NCBI GenBank assembly: GCA_947561395.2
Contig: OX387186.1
Span: 50,549,220 to 50,613,219 of the forward strand
Direction of reading: 5' to 3'
Origin: Buxus sempervirens
Taxonomy: Eukaryota > Streptophyta > Magnoliopsida > Buxales > Buxaceae
Length of the DNA stretch: 64,000 nucleotides
The notes under the pieces were generated by a model, which did not search any database, was not told the origin of the DNA, and saw only the letters and a list, made by a program, of their open reading frames with translations. Of this stretch, positions 50,901 through 60,087 are shown piece by piece. Every line of letters starts with the position of its first letter. Position 1 is the first letter of the stretch. The position numbers and the translations under genes were made by a program.

Positions 50901-53900
50901 GGTCCAGGAGCCTTACCCAATGCCAACATCGACTGCCTTTCTCAATTTCCTCAAATTCCCTCTTGAACTATAAGATCTGCGATTGATCTATTTTAGGTCT
51001 CTCTAGGCTCTGTAGTCCACAATTAAGCATCGATTCAGACCCATATAATCCTAAGAAGAAACCTATAAATTCTTCCAAAATATGTTATTCCTCTATGATA
51101 TCTCCATTCACCTACAAAGACCTAATTCCATTTTTTTCTTCTCCCTCCATTAGCTATTTCTGAAAAAAACTTGGTGTTCCCATCCCCTTCTTTGAGCTAT
51201 TTTGCCTACAGTGGATTTCTTCCTATCTCAGTACTTCCTCCAGATCACCTAAACTCTCCTTCCTCATTAGTCTTTCCTTTTCATTTAGATCTTTTCTTCC
51301 AATCTATCAAAAAATTCAATCAAGTCCTTCAGATCCTTCTTATGGGTTTCCACTTTCCCAAACGCCTCCCCATTCTAATTTTTAATTCTCTATTGCAATT
51401 TTCTTTTATCAGTAATGAATATGTATAAGGAGAAAAGTATAATAAAAGGGAGCACCCACAAAGCCAGGTGCAGGACATAGACACATAGAATCTATGTACT
51501 GCTACCAGTAAAGCTATATCTCGCTATGGACTCCCATCAGCTCACCAAGAGCAACATAATATTACCCAAGAACATAATAAGACAAGGTGTTCTCTGGGCA
51601 ACCCAAGAACATGATAAAACAAGGTGTTCCTTAGACTCTTTCCTCCAAGTGTTAATTGATTTTTGAAAAGAATCATTCCTCAACCACATGTTAGAAATGC
51701 GAAAGGTGCTGGCCCCCCAATTGACGTGGACTCTGTATCCACCACAATTGGGTTATGATCTGATACAATGCGAGGCAGCACCCTGTGATCCACATTGGGG
51801 AAGTGATCATCCCACCTAGGTGACACCAACACCAGATCCAGTCTACTAGATACCAGCCTTTCCGGTTTATTAGACCATATAAACTTTCCTTCATTCAAAG
51901 GATAATCAACCAACCCTCTTTATTCAATAAAGATAGCGAAATCTTTCATACTTCTTGTTATCTTTCTACCTCCTTTTTTCTCATGTGCATACCTACACAC
52001 ATTAAAGTCCCCCAAAGTACATCATGGTTCTGGGCTGGCAACATGTCTCCAGTTGCATCAAGTTCTCTCCAAAACGAACTCATTTGCCTAGTACCATTTG
52101 GACCATACACCCCTGAAAAACCTCATTGAAACTGATTTTCAAGTTTAACAAAAATAATGGATATGGAGGACACACTTTTCTTCACTACAGACCCACTGAG
52201 ATAATTAGGATTCCACATTACCAACAGACCATCAGATGCCCCTTTAGATGGTAGATGGGCTCATTCTCTCATCCCTTCCCAAGAGAACTCAACCAGTCTT
52301 TTTTAAAACTCTTCTCTTTTTTGTTTGCTGCAGGATGCATAGCCCCGGATGGTATTTGTGACATACCTACCTAACTGTGCTCGTCTTCCCAGCCCCACCT
52401 AAACTCCTTATGTTACAACTAATAAGCTTCATATATAATGAACTAACCCTCGAAAAGACAGACACACTCTACTCTCAACTCTTATACGTCACTAACTGCT
52501 CAATGTTTCTCAACTCCATAGACTTAGATTTTTCCCCCGACCCCGTCTGTTCCCCTGACCCCATGTGTTCCTGCTTCTCCCTAAATTCGATCACTGCCTC
52601 CTCATTATAATGCTATTCCCTAGCCTCTCCTTCAATTCTAAATTCAACAAAGACAAAAGTTCCTTCAATCCATCCAATTGTTCCATCTTCTGCCCCTCCT
52701 TGCTACCTTCCCATTTGAAACTGATCCCATCATTCAATTTGGAAGACTCTCCCTCAGACCCATGTACCAGATAAACTCTGCCACCACAAGAATCTGACAT
52801 CGGCGTGTTTCAGGTAGAATTGGGGGAGAGTCGCACTTGGTACACCCTTAGAAGGATCATTCACCACGATAGAGGAATCAAATAAATGCTGAACATCATT
52901 TGACTTACCTGGATCATCCAAACTGTGGGGAGCAGAGGAGCAGGGAAATGAGGGAACACGCACAGGTGAAGAAGCACTGCTAACCTGACGCTCAGTTTGA
53001 TCAAGCCGTGAAATATCCACAGCACTCATCGTATTTTTTCTGAGCTATTTTCACCACTATTTATTGCCTCATTTGATGGTGGAAGAGAAAATGAAAAAAA
53101 AAAAAATTGTCTCCTGATGCTTCGTGTATAATTTGTTGTTGGAGAAGTGTCACTTTTGTATAATTTTTTTTTTTTTTTGGATAAGTAATGAACTTCATTC
53201 ATATCAAAAGAGATAGGGAGAACCCACAAGGTATGGGCAACCTAGAAAGTACAACAAAAGCATAAACCCAAAATATAGCTTAAAACATAAAATTACGTCT
53301 GAACAATAGATGACCAGTTTCTCACAATCTCAGAAGCTTGATTACTTGATAATTACTGAAGTCCTTATGGACCGATGCTTAAGGAGCTGCCAATGATACC
53401 ACCTGATCCAAACGTCTGATTTTAGTGGTCCTTATATCCTCAAAAATCCTCTGATTACGCGCCAACCAAATATTCCATAAAATGGCAAAAAAGACTATCT
53501 TATAAATCTTCTTCCCTTATCTGCTTAGTCCCTCAAACCTCCATTGAAATGCTAGATCATGAACAGAGGAAGGCAAAATCCATATAGTGCCCGCCAACTC
53601 CAACACATTTCTCCAAATGAAATCAGCCATAGTCGCTTTGTATAATTTATCTTCCTTCATGCTTGGGGTAACTTCATTGAAGAGAAATTGAACCACGTCC
53701 TTCAGTAACACCTCCCTACTAGATTCCTGATCTTCTTCCTCAGATAACTTGGCTGCGGATCGTTCTTCCTCATGAGACAAATACTATGTTGAGACTGGTT
53801 TTTGTTATGAGTATAATGGGGATATATAAAGTTTAAGTGTGTGATGAGACAATTAACTTGTTATAAGAAGGTTATTACAAAGTGTATGTGTGTGTTCACA

Positions 53901-56900
53901 TGTGTCATAAAAAAGATTGTGTGTATGAGAAGAAACAGAGTATGAAAAAAATGAAATAAGCCCACCAAAAGGAAAAACAAAAGGAAAAAACATGTAAAGA
54001 GATGGTTGTTGTTAGTTAACAGTATAGGAAAACAACAAATATACCAGGTAAGGAAAAGAGCATGATTGGCTATACATGTTTATAGTAACGATAACTAGTA
54101 GTCTAACTTGTTAATAGTGTTTTGCCCTTAAGAGTCTTTTCTCCCATGACACTTGCACCTGGAAATGTTAGGCTTACATGAGTATTGAGCATTGCATGAG
54201 TTGTATTATGTTTAAGGCTTTCTCATTGTTCATTAGCTTATGCTAGGGTTGTATTAAAAAAAATGGAGACAGATTTTTATTTTTTATTTGTGGTTTTAGA
54301 TTGATACTTCACATCTAACTTGGGTCTATTACACTTTTTAAAATATTTAAAGGCTTTATTCCATATTAACTTGTTCTTGTAGATGATTTTGGAGGGATTA
54401 GACAACTAACTAGCAATATCCTTTTCATGACTCCTTTGTGTCTTTGTTTATTCAATCAGTGCCTGTAAGTCTTGCTCCTTTGAGGTTTATGCCTAATGCT
54501 TGGCTGATGTAAAAATGCCGTTCTTCATGCCTTAGCATTTAAAAGCGTTTCTCGTGGTTTCCCTCTTAGCTACGAATCTTTGAATAGAATGAGATTTTAC
54601 CTTTGGGGGCTACATCTTAATCTCTTTAATAATTCAACACAGTTGCTGTGCCCTTTAGACTGCTTGTTCCCTGTCCAATAATGTTGGCTGTGTTCATCAT
54701 GTTTGAAACTATTTTTGATGTTCTGTATATAGTTATATATCTGCATTGGCATGCTAACTATTTTTTATGTTCTGTATTAGTTCTTGTAACACGGTGAACA
54801 CCATTTTCATGTTAAATTCAGGTCCCAGCTGTTGCTGTTGAATCTCTTCCTGAGCGATCAGGAGAGCCGGATTGTCCTGTAAGAATGAGTTTTGAATTAT
54901 TTTTATCCATGCTAGATTCTTTGTAATTATTATAGCTATTTTGATTTTCTATCCTTTACATGTTAGTACTTTAATGTAATTTCCAGTACTTTTTGAAGAC
55001 TCAAAGATGCAAATTTGGTATAAGGTGCAAGTTCAACCATCCTAAAGAAAAAGTAGACTCTTTGGTAGGTTCCTTTGTTGTGGGAGCAAATTACTGCTCT
55101 ACCTTCTTCCTGTCTTGCAAATGGTTTTCTACACACTTCCTTTTTATCTGATATTTTTGTTTTTTCCAGCAGGCTTCTGAAAATGTTGATGTGTCTGTTT
55201 TACCTGAGAGGCCATCAGAGCCTCCATGCTCGGTTAGCAATTTTACTTGTTCTTTTCATAAGCATTAGTTTTCATGATTAATTTGCTAATCTTATGTGCC
55301 TGAACTTTTGAACAGTTCTACATGAAGACTGGAAAATGCAAGTTTGGTGCAAATTGCAAGTTTCATCACCCAAAAGATATCGAAGTTGCTTTGGCTGGAC
55401 AAGAAAATGGTAACGGAGAACAGGCTGGAAACACTGAAACAATTGTTCAGGAAGCTGAAACAACTACAGGAGATTTGACGCTTTTAAAGCCATCTGTTAC
55501 ATACACCCCGGCATTGTTGCATAATTCCAAGGGACTGCCTATTAGACCGGTAATCTATTTTTTTAGTGTGAATGGAAAAATTTGTGGAAGTGCTAAAATG
55601 ACATATCAATTGTTTTACTTCCAATTTTGATTCTTGATTTGTGTTCTGTTTAATTGAATTTTCACTATAATGGTCATTATTATCTTGGAATTTTTCTTTG
55701 TAATTATTCTTGTATTGTATATTTTTTACGAGTGGGAGAAGAATGAGAGAAAATAGTTCCCATGAAATTTTATTTTTCTAGACGATGTTGATTCTTTTCT
55801 TCAATTTTATTTTTCAAAATGATAGTTGATTCTTTTCTTTCCATCAACATAATCATCTTAATGTGATATTCTTTATAATTTTTTGAATCATTTTGAAGAT
55901 AGTTCCCATGTAATTTTATTTTTCTAAACAATAGTTGATTCTTTTCTTCAATTTTATTTTTCAAGTTGATTCTTTTCTTTCCATCAACTTAACCATCTTA
56001 ATAGTAATCCTCTTTATAATTTTTTGAATCCTTTTTTGAACTTTAAATCTCTTCGGTCCTCATTCAGTCATTTTTCCTTGGCAGGGAGAAGTGGATTGTC
56101 CATTCTACCTCAAGACTGGCAGGTGAATTTGATGCTTTCTTTGCAGAATGATATATATATTTAAATCTTAATCTGTATTTGTGGTTGAGTTGGTGCATGT
56201 GATTTTGCTTCTCATTTTTTTTTTATTTTCAGTTGCAAGTATGGAACCACTTGCCGTTATAATCATCCAGACAGAAGTGGTGTGATTCTTTTCCTACATA
56301 AATATTTATTTTTCTTTTGATGAATTTCGGTATATATTTGGGTACTTAATTAAGTTAATTTTAGGTCCTATGATTTCTTGAGTGCTTTCCTTCAATGTTT
56401 AATTTTTTTTCCTGGTTATTTCTTTTTTAATTTTTTGGCAGCCATCAATCCACCTATGGCTGGAGCACTAGGTCATTCAATTATGTCCTCTCCAGCAGCT
56501 AACTTGAACATTGGAGTCATTAACCCTTCTGCCTCTATGCTTCCAACTATTGACCCTAGGCTGGCTCAGACTGCGGTATGTTGATGCTAATGTTATAGAA
56601 GATAATTTAATTAGGGGCCATTGATTATAAAGAAGCTATATGAATATGTATGAGTAATTTGTTGCTTTTCAATTATATGTAAACTGAGTGATACCATGGA
56701 GGTTCCTTTTCAATTATAATGGAATGTAAGCCATTCTACATGTCTTAGACATGCTTCTTCTTGAATTTTCTACTCTATAAAGTTAAGCTTGGATGAAACT
56801 TGTGAGATGATGATTCAAATCATGAATGTTGACCAGTTCAGAAAATACAATTATAGGATGGCTAACAATGTTTATGTTAGGTATTCTTTGTTTTTTGTGC

Positions 56901-59681
56901 AATATTTGTTTGTGGGGCAAGTTAGCCCGCATCTTTTGGGGATTGTTTCCAGCAGTGGAGGATTTCGGGTTTAGGGAGTAGGGGTCGCATTTTATATGGG
57001 TGGATTTTCCATGTAGTGACATGGCATATTTGGTTGGAGCGTAACCGGAGGATTTTCCGAGATGTTATTCTTAGTAGGGAGCAGGTGATTGATAGGGTTT
57101 TGCTGGATGTAGCTTTCTGGGCGCCTGTTAGTCTGGAATTCCGAGGTTGGAGTGTCTCTCAGGTTATGAGGGATTGGATGGTCTGTTGTTTATCTTCATT
57201 TGGGATGAGGGCAAGGAGTGGGGTTTTTTGGAGAGCAGCTGCGACTGGTATTATGAAGATAAATGTTGATGGGAGCTCCTTGGGCAATCCTGGACCTTCA
57301 GGTATTTAGAGGAGTTGGGAGGGATGGTACAGGTCTGATTACTTTTATTTTTAGTGGTCCGGTGGGTGATGGTGATTCTACCTGGGCGGAGATGTTGGCC
57401 TTTTTGTTTGGTTTATCGGAGGTTAAAAAAAGGGTCTTACACATTGCATTATCGAAGGAGATTCAGTCACGATCATGAGATGGATGTGAAAGGATATCTT
57501 GGGGTCATGGAGGTTATTACATGTCATTAGTTGTGCAAGATTCTTGGCACGTGAATTGAATGCCTCGTTTAGTCATGTACCTAGAGAGGCAAATGTAATA
57601 GCGGATTGACTAGCAAAACGTGGAGTACAAAGATCGAATATCTATTGTCGCCCAGTTTCAGATGAGTTTTTTGGGATGTGTTCAGTATAGTATGATGGTT
57701 TATGTTTTTGTTACTCTTGTATATGGGTTTGCATTTTTAATTTTTTGGGTTTGTGTTGTGGATGGCTCACAGGGATAGGTTATAGTTCTTAGCCCTTTTC
57801 GATGTTTTTTGTTTTGGAAAGGGGAACCTCATACACACTTGTATTTTCATTCTTGTATGTTCTGTGTATTTCTTTTCTATTAATCAAATATCATTACTTA
57901 TAAAAAAAAAAAAATTTAACTGTAGTAATGCTATACTGTGACTATAATTAACCAAATGTTCTTGTATCCGGCATAATGGTGTGAGCTATTGACTCTCTGA
58001 CAGGGCTAGGTGAGGGTTGGTTTGTTGTTTGATTTCTTGCCTTATGGGCAGTGTTCGTGATACCGATGCTGCACTAACAAAAAGCGAAAAATTGAAATCA
58101 CGCATTGCTTTTTTATGAATATATTTCTATTTATGAATATGTTTATTATTTTTGATTGTTTTGGTTGATTGAACGTAACTTGTCAACTTGAGGCTTGACT
58201 TTTCTTCTTTTTCCTGTTGCAGCTGGGATTGGGACCAACCATCTATCCTCAACGACCTGGACAAATTGAATGTGATGTGAGTTTGCAGTTACATTTGGGT
58301 CTTTATATGTTGTTTGAGGAAGTGAACCTGGAAGAATAGCCATGATATTTTGAATGGCATTTCATGATAGATTGTATTTGCAGTTCTCATATATGGAAAA
58401 TGATCAACAGTGATATTTTTGGCTGTAGAATGACTTTGATCTTTTACCTGAAGTAACATTTCAATGATCGATCAGCATTGAGGTGTTACTAATTTTTCTA
58501 ACTTATGTATTACATTTATACATACTAGTAAAAAGCACGTGCGTTGCAAGTGAAGAATTTTATATGTAAATGAGATATAAAAAGTTTTATGCTAAAAGTG
58601 TAAAGATTCTTAATGAAAATACTCAAAATATATTGTATATTATCCACCTTATAGTAAAGGGAATAAACTCTAAATGAGAAATCATTTCCATGTGAGTGTT
58701 TTTGCCATTATTAAAGCCACCACTAAACATGCAGAATTTCTATGGTGTATCAAAATTTTCATGTGTTTATATAAAAAAAAAATAATAAATAAAATATATT
58801 GTCCATTATACCAAATTAGGTGAGACTTAAAGATATTATGCAGAGAATTTGAATGCCTTAAGTAATTATGTAATTTAAAAAAATAATATTTAACATATGA
58901 CTAATTTACAAAGTAATTTGGCAAATTAATCGACAAAGAAAAAGGGAAAAAAATGTACTCATTAAAGTAACGAAACTAACCAAGATATCTTCAGTTTCTA
59001 TCCAATCAGAGATGCAATAAGATCGTCTATTTCTAAGAGAGTCTGTTCGTCTATATCCAAGTGAGAATCTTATCATCGGTAGTTTCACTTTTAGTCACGG
59101 GTAGTTGTATTCGGAAGGTGGTAACGGTTGGATGGAGACAACGGTTTGAAGGAAAACGGTTAAGTTTGCATTATGAAAGGCTGGATGAATTACGTAATTG
59201 GAGAAGTGTATTTTGGGAAATTAAAAGTGGGGAAACAATAAAGGGGCTTCTTACTTTTTATAGTAGTAAAGATAAGTGCGTGCAAACTATTTTGAAAAAG
59301 TGATTATTTTTGACATTCATTAAATTAATTGGTATCAAGTTTCTTAATTAAGTTGAAAAATGATATTTCTTGGTAAACTTGGATATAAAATACATGATGC
59401 ATGATTGCATATAATCAGGAAATTACAAAAAATGGTTTGCATAAGCAGGAAGCTGCCAAAGCTTTAAGGAGTTTGTTATCCTTATTTGTAATGCTTATGT
59501 GTCTGTTCCTTCTTACTCTTTTAATTTTGTGCAGTTCTATATGAAAACTGGACAATGTAAGTTTGGCGAAAGATGCAAGTTTCATCACCCTATTGATCGG
59601 TCGGCACCAACACCTTCGATGACAAAGCAGGCCCTCCAACAAAATGTTAAGCTCACTCTTGCTGGCCTACCAAGACGAGAG
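23515..59681 (+). CDS. HUA1: HUA1/ZC3H37-type CCCH zinc-finger protein, 11 of an expected 12 coding exons
   Basis: RNA-binding nuclear protein of the plant HUA1 type; Arabidopsis HUA1 promotes correct processing of AGAMOUS pre-mRNA. Exons: 23515-23938, 31729-31970, 54822-54878, 54987-55064, 55170-55232, 55316-55549, 56085-56122, 56233-56279, 56442-56575, 58223-58276 and 59535-59681. They join in frame to 506 codons. Five CCCH fingers, all C-X8-C-X5-C-X3-H, lie at residues 189-208, 240-259, 287-306, 371-390 and 456-475. The N-terminal 140 residues are Ser/Gly-rich ([14 protein letters not shown]). HUA1 has six fingers, so a final exon is expected beyond 64,000. Introns 1 and 2 (7.8 and 22.9 kb) are swollen by transposons, yet all splice sites are GT-AG. 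The start at 23,515 (GCAATGGCG) is chosen by family N-terminus and context; an in-frame upstream ATG exists at 23,359. Confidence 0.93.
24880..26410 (-). mobile_element. LINE-D: 3' half of L1-type LINE with RNase H domain
   Basis: In HUA1-like intron 1, minus strand. It covers the RT C-terminal region ([20 protein letters not shown] then FSDLWS) at 26,363-25,974, a zf-RVT-like stretch (THLFLHC) around 25,700, and a plant-type RNase H domain at 25,270-24,908 ([12 protein letters not shown]-like core, [15 protein letters not shown] end). It is 5'-truncated, with several stops and frame changes. Confidence 0.8.
26411..27660 (+). other. HUA1-like intron 1, unassigned 1.25 kb
   Basis: No gene, repeat or transposon recognised; AT-rich intron sequence. 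Confidence 0.6.
27660..28145 (-). mobile_element. LINE-E: short 3' tail of an L1-type LINE
   Basis: On the minus strand the frame from 28,129 reads [20 protein letters not shown], the conserved block after zf-RVT in plant L1 ORF2. It is followed by a ~280 base 3' UTR ending in an A-rich tail (T-run on the plus strand at 27,678-27,692). Heavily 5'-truncated. Confidence 0.7.
28198..28367 (+). mobile_element. Au-type SINE
   Basis: Begins GAGGGCAAGCCTTGGCGCAA (the Au start and Pol III A box), carries a B-box-like GGGTTTGAGT, and ends ATGCACCAGGCTAGCCCTTTTT, which resembles the Au 3' end. About 170 bp against the usual ~180. Au is a tRNA-derived SINE family widespread in angiosperms. Flanking TSDs are not convincing, so the copy is old. 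Confidence 0.85.
28388..28596 (+). mobile_element. Unidentified retroposon-like insert with 16 bp TSD
   Basis: A perfect 16-base direct repeat AAGGAAAGGTTCAATG (28372-28387 and 28597-28612) brackets 209 bases that end in an A-rich tract (caaaaataaaaaa). Long TSD plus A-tail are marks of LINE-mediated insertion. The body shows no tRNA-like boxes, no coding motif and no similarity to the other elements here, so it could be a retroposed transcript fragment or an unknown SINE. Confidence 0.65.
29520..31260 (+). mobile_element. LINE-F: decayed RTE-clade LINE
   Basis: On the plus strand, in three frames broken by many stops, the order is RTE-like: [12 protein letters not shown] near 29,555; [20 protein letters not shown] near 29,830; [17 protein letters not shown] near 30,830; [14 protein letters not shown] near 30,885; and [14 protein letters not shown] near 31,018 with [12 protein letters not shown] after it. 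These blocks match the RT palm and C-terminal part of plant RTE elements. This is the most decayed element in the window and lies in HUA1-like intron 1. Confidence 0.78.
31729..31970 (+). CDS. HUA1: HUA1-like exon 2 (CCCH finger 1)
   Basis: Encodes [15 protein letters not shown] through GGIPDWKE, residues 142-222. Finger 1 ([20 protein letters not shown]) is unsplit here, unlike the later fingers. The acceptor is acatatag and the donor GAG|gtgaca. Confidence 0.94.
32040..32082. repeat. TA/CATA microsatellite
   Basis: Run of tatatata, cacaca and (catacata)n words just downstream of exon 2. Confidence 0.85.
33585..34057. mobile_element. hAT-type MITE, 473 bp, perfect 8 bp TSD
   Basis: Ends are CAGTGGCGTAGCCAGG and, inverted, CACTGGCGGAGCTACATAG. 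It is bracketed by CCTAGGAG on both sides (33577-33584, 34058-34065). CAGTGGCG termini and 8 bp TSDs are typical of hAT elements. No transposase; an internal 91-codon open frame that crosses its right end is chance. Perfect TSDs suggest a comparatively recent insertion. Confidence 0.92.
34066..36544 (+). other. HUA1-like intron 2, unassigned 2.5 kb
   Basis: AT-rich intron sequence; no element recognised. A short inverted pair TTGGTGA...TCACCAA lies near 35,640. Confidence 0.6.
37380..41000 (-). pseudogene. LINE-H ORF2 (endonuclease and reverse transcriptase, broken)
   Basis: Starts [14 protein letters not shown] at 41,000. The endonuclease runs to about 40,260 with one internal stop after WISLP. 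The linker (40,250-39,600) has a frame change. RT spans 39,517-38,100 with a stop between TGFFNT and KGLRQGDP. A frame change near 37,860 precedes the zf-RVT part, which ends at 37,380. Catalytic FADD is intact ([10 protein letters not shown], near 38,930). Confidence 0.88.
41011..43640 (-). pseudogene. LINE-H ORF1 (broken)
   Basis: The longest intact piece is 43,640-42,858 (260 codons, starting [16 protein letters not shown]), with blocks such as [13 protein letters not shown] and [13 protein letters not shown] second piece (42,719-42,237) holds [21 protein letters not shown], the typical central ORF1 block of plant LINEs. The C-terminal coiled piece (41,292-41,011) ends just ahead of ORF2. 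No CX2CX4HX4C knuckle was seen, unlike LINE-A and LINE-C. Confidence 0.75.
44023..44048. repeat. (CA)n microsatellite
   Basis: Alternating CA run with one interruption (cacacgcacacaca...). Likely length-polymorphic. Confidence 0.9.
44890..45098 (+). mobile_element. Possible small non-autonomous Helitron
   Basis: Starts TCTATACTATATATAAGG after an A and ends CACCTTACTAG before a T, matching the Helitron pattern (5' TC, 3' CTAG, insertion between A and T). A GTGCA...TGCAC stem lies 8 bases before the end. The stem is short and no second copy was found in the window. Confidence 0.45.
45418..46942 (+). mobile_element. LINE-I: 3' part of L1-type LINE, plus strand
   Basis: Plus-strand ORF2 C-terminal region: [42 protein letters not shown] (46,170-46,215), then [15 protein letters not shown], a 3' UTR, and A-run 46,931-46,942. 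Several stops. Close in sequence and truncation to LINE-K 3 kb downstream, so both derive from the same subfamily. It is interrupted at about 45,842-46,070 by an unrelated AT-rich insert with a T-run at its left edge, which looks like the 3' tail of another minus-strand retroposon. Confidence 0.82.
46037..46076. repeat. Perfect 14 bp inverted repeat with 12-base loop
   Basis: GAGATATTCTACTC and its exact reverse complement are separated by 12 bases. It lies at the right edge of the insert within LINE-I. Confidence 0.9.
48590..49998 (+). mobile_element. LINE-K: 3' part of L1-type LINE nested in LINE-J
   Basis: Plus-strand ORF2 C-terminus: [28 protein letters not shown], a 152-codon open frame 48,883-49,341 ([17 protein letters not shown]), then 3' UTR and A-run at 49,982-49,996. 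It is bracketed by related GGATTCCACAG (48,575) and GGAATTCCACAG (49,998), a likely TSD, inside minus-strand LINE-J. It has fewer breaks than LINE-I. Confidence 0.83.
53167..53631 (-). mobile_element. LINE-L: 465 bp LINE tail nested in LINE-J ORF1
   Basis: Minus-strand fragment with [20 protein letters not shown] and a 3' UTR ending in a T-run on the plus strand (53,164-53,179). The flanks gtcacttttgtataattt (53149-53166) and gtcgctttgtataattt (53632-53648) form a ~17 bp TSD. The LINE-J ORF1 reading (DKLYK) continues across it. Confidence 0.8.
53801..54821 (+). other. HUA1-like intron 2, last 1.0 kb
   Basis: No recognisable element; ordinary AT-rich intron leading to exon 3. Confidence 0.6.
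54822..54878 (+). CDS. HUA1: HUA1-like exon 3
   Basis: Nineteen codons ([19 protein letters not shown]) ending one residue after the first Cys of finger 2. The acceptor is aaattcag and the donor CCT|gtaaga. It follows the 22.9 kb intron 2. Confidence 0.92.
54987..55064 (+). CDS. HUA1: HUA1-like exon 4 (finger 2)
   Basis: Encodes [20 protein letters not shown] and a short acidic/basic tail to DSL. The acceptor is tttccag and the donor TTG|gtaggt. Confidence 0.93.
55170..55232 (+). CDS. HUA1: HUA1-like exon 5
   Basis: Encodes [20 protein letters not shown] plus S, ending one residue after the first Cys of finger 3. The acceptor is a tandem NAGNAG site (ccagcag), so the first Gln may be optional. 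The donor is TCG|gttagc. Confidence 0.92.
55316..55549 (+). CDS. HUA1: HUA1-like exon 6 (finger 3)
   Basis: Starts [20 protein letters not shown] and continues through an acidic Gln/Glu/Thr-rich spacer to GLPIRP (residues 289-366). The donor is CCG|gtaatc. Confidence 0.94.
56085..56122 (+). CDS. HUA1: HUA1-like exon 7
   Basis: Encodes [12 protein letters not shown] plus two bases of the next Ser codon, the first part of finger 4. The acceptor is cttggcag and the donor AG|gtgaat. Confidence 0.9.
56233..56279 (+). CDS. HUA1: HUA1-like exon 8 (finger 4)
   Basis: Completes finger 4 ([16 protein letters not shown]). The acceptor is attttcag and the donor G|gtgtga. Confidence 0.9.
56442..56575 (+). 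CDS. HUA1: HUA1-like exon 9
   Basis: Encodes the inter-finger linker [15 protein letters not shown] through DPRLAQTA (residues 395-439). The acceptor is tttggcag and the donor GCG|gtatgt. Confidence 0.92.
56775..57914 (+). mobile_element. LINE-M: LINE 3' tail with RNase H domain, in intron 9
   Basis: Plus strand. [20 protein letters not shown] leads into a plant RNase H domain ([48 protein letters not shown]). It ends with TCATTACTTAT and an A-run at 57,901-57,913. The RNase H frame changes at least twice and has stops. Heavily 5'-truncated. Confidence 0.87.
58223..58276 (+). CDS. HUA1: HUA1-like exon 10
   Basis: Encodes [18 protein letters not shown], ending one residue after the first Cys of finger 5. 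The acceptor is tgttgcag and the donor GAT|gtgagt. Confidence 0.93.
58525..59272 (-). mobile_element. Non-autonomous Helitron, 748 bp, in intron 10
   Basis: On the minus strand it begins TCTTTACTACTATAAAAAG after an A and ends in a hairpin (CACTTGC-AAC-GCACGTG, one mismatch), then CTTTTTACTAG before a T. This is the classical Helitron layout: 5' TC, subterminal hairpin about 11 bases from 3' CTRR, A^T target, no TSD. No Rep/helicase coding. It lies between exons 10 and 11. Confidence 0.82.
59535..59681 (+). CDS. HUA1: HUA1-like exon 11 (finger 5)
   Basis: Encodes [19 protein letters not shown] through [11 protein letters not shown] (residues 458-506). The acceptor is tgtgcag and the donor GAG|gtatgt. 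In HUA1 proteins a further exon with the sixth finger follows; it was not found up to 64,000. Confidence 0.93.
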
Positions 59682-60087
59682 GTATGTTTCTACAGTTTTC
59701 TTTTTAACTCAGAAATAAGGCTATTCAAGGAAAGCATTCTATTTCATATTTTACAAATAAATTTGAATCAGTTTGTCATGTAATGAAGATAATTTACTTT
59801 CTGATCACAAGTGAGTTTTTTCTGTTCCATATTTTATCTTATCTGATCTAAGTCTGAATGAAGCTATTGTTTTTGTGCGTCATATGAGATACTGGTGAGA
59901 TATGCTGATGATTGGATAAACCGCTATATTCGTCATTGGATAAACTTTTCTTTTATCTGCTGCACTTATCTGGACCCAATGCTTCAATCTGTATGGTGCC
60001 TATGAAATGGATGTAAAAGAAGATTTCAATATTTTTATTGGTACATCAGTTCGTCCTCAGCGGTTTGCTATTATGCCCTTTTTACAG

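Larger units (their letters stand above)
47330..53800 (-). mobile_element. LINE-J: long L1-type LINE with two nested LINEs
   Basis: Minus strand. ORF1 start near 53,780 ([20 protein letters not shown]); ORF2 start at 52,432 ([13 protein letters not shown]); endonuclease to about 51,690 ([11 protein letters not shown]); RT region 51,050-50,030 ([26 protein letters not shown]); then after LINE-K, the C-terminal RT ([10 protein letters not shown] near 48,500), zf-RVT (DHILVHC) and [15 protein letters not shown] near 47,500. The DUF4283 domain of ORF1 is not seen, so ORF1 has an internal loss. Frames are broken many times. LINE-L sits in ORF1 and LINE-K in ORF2, both with TSD-like flanks. Confidence 0.8.
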
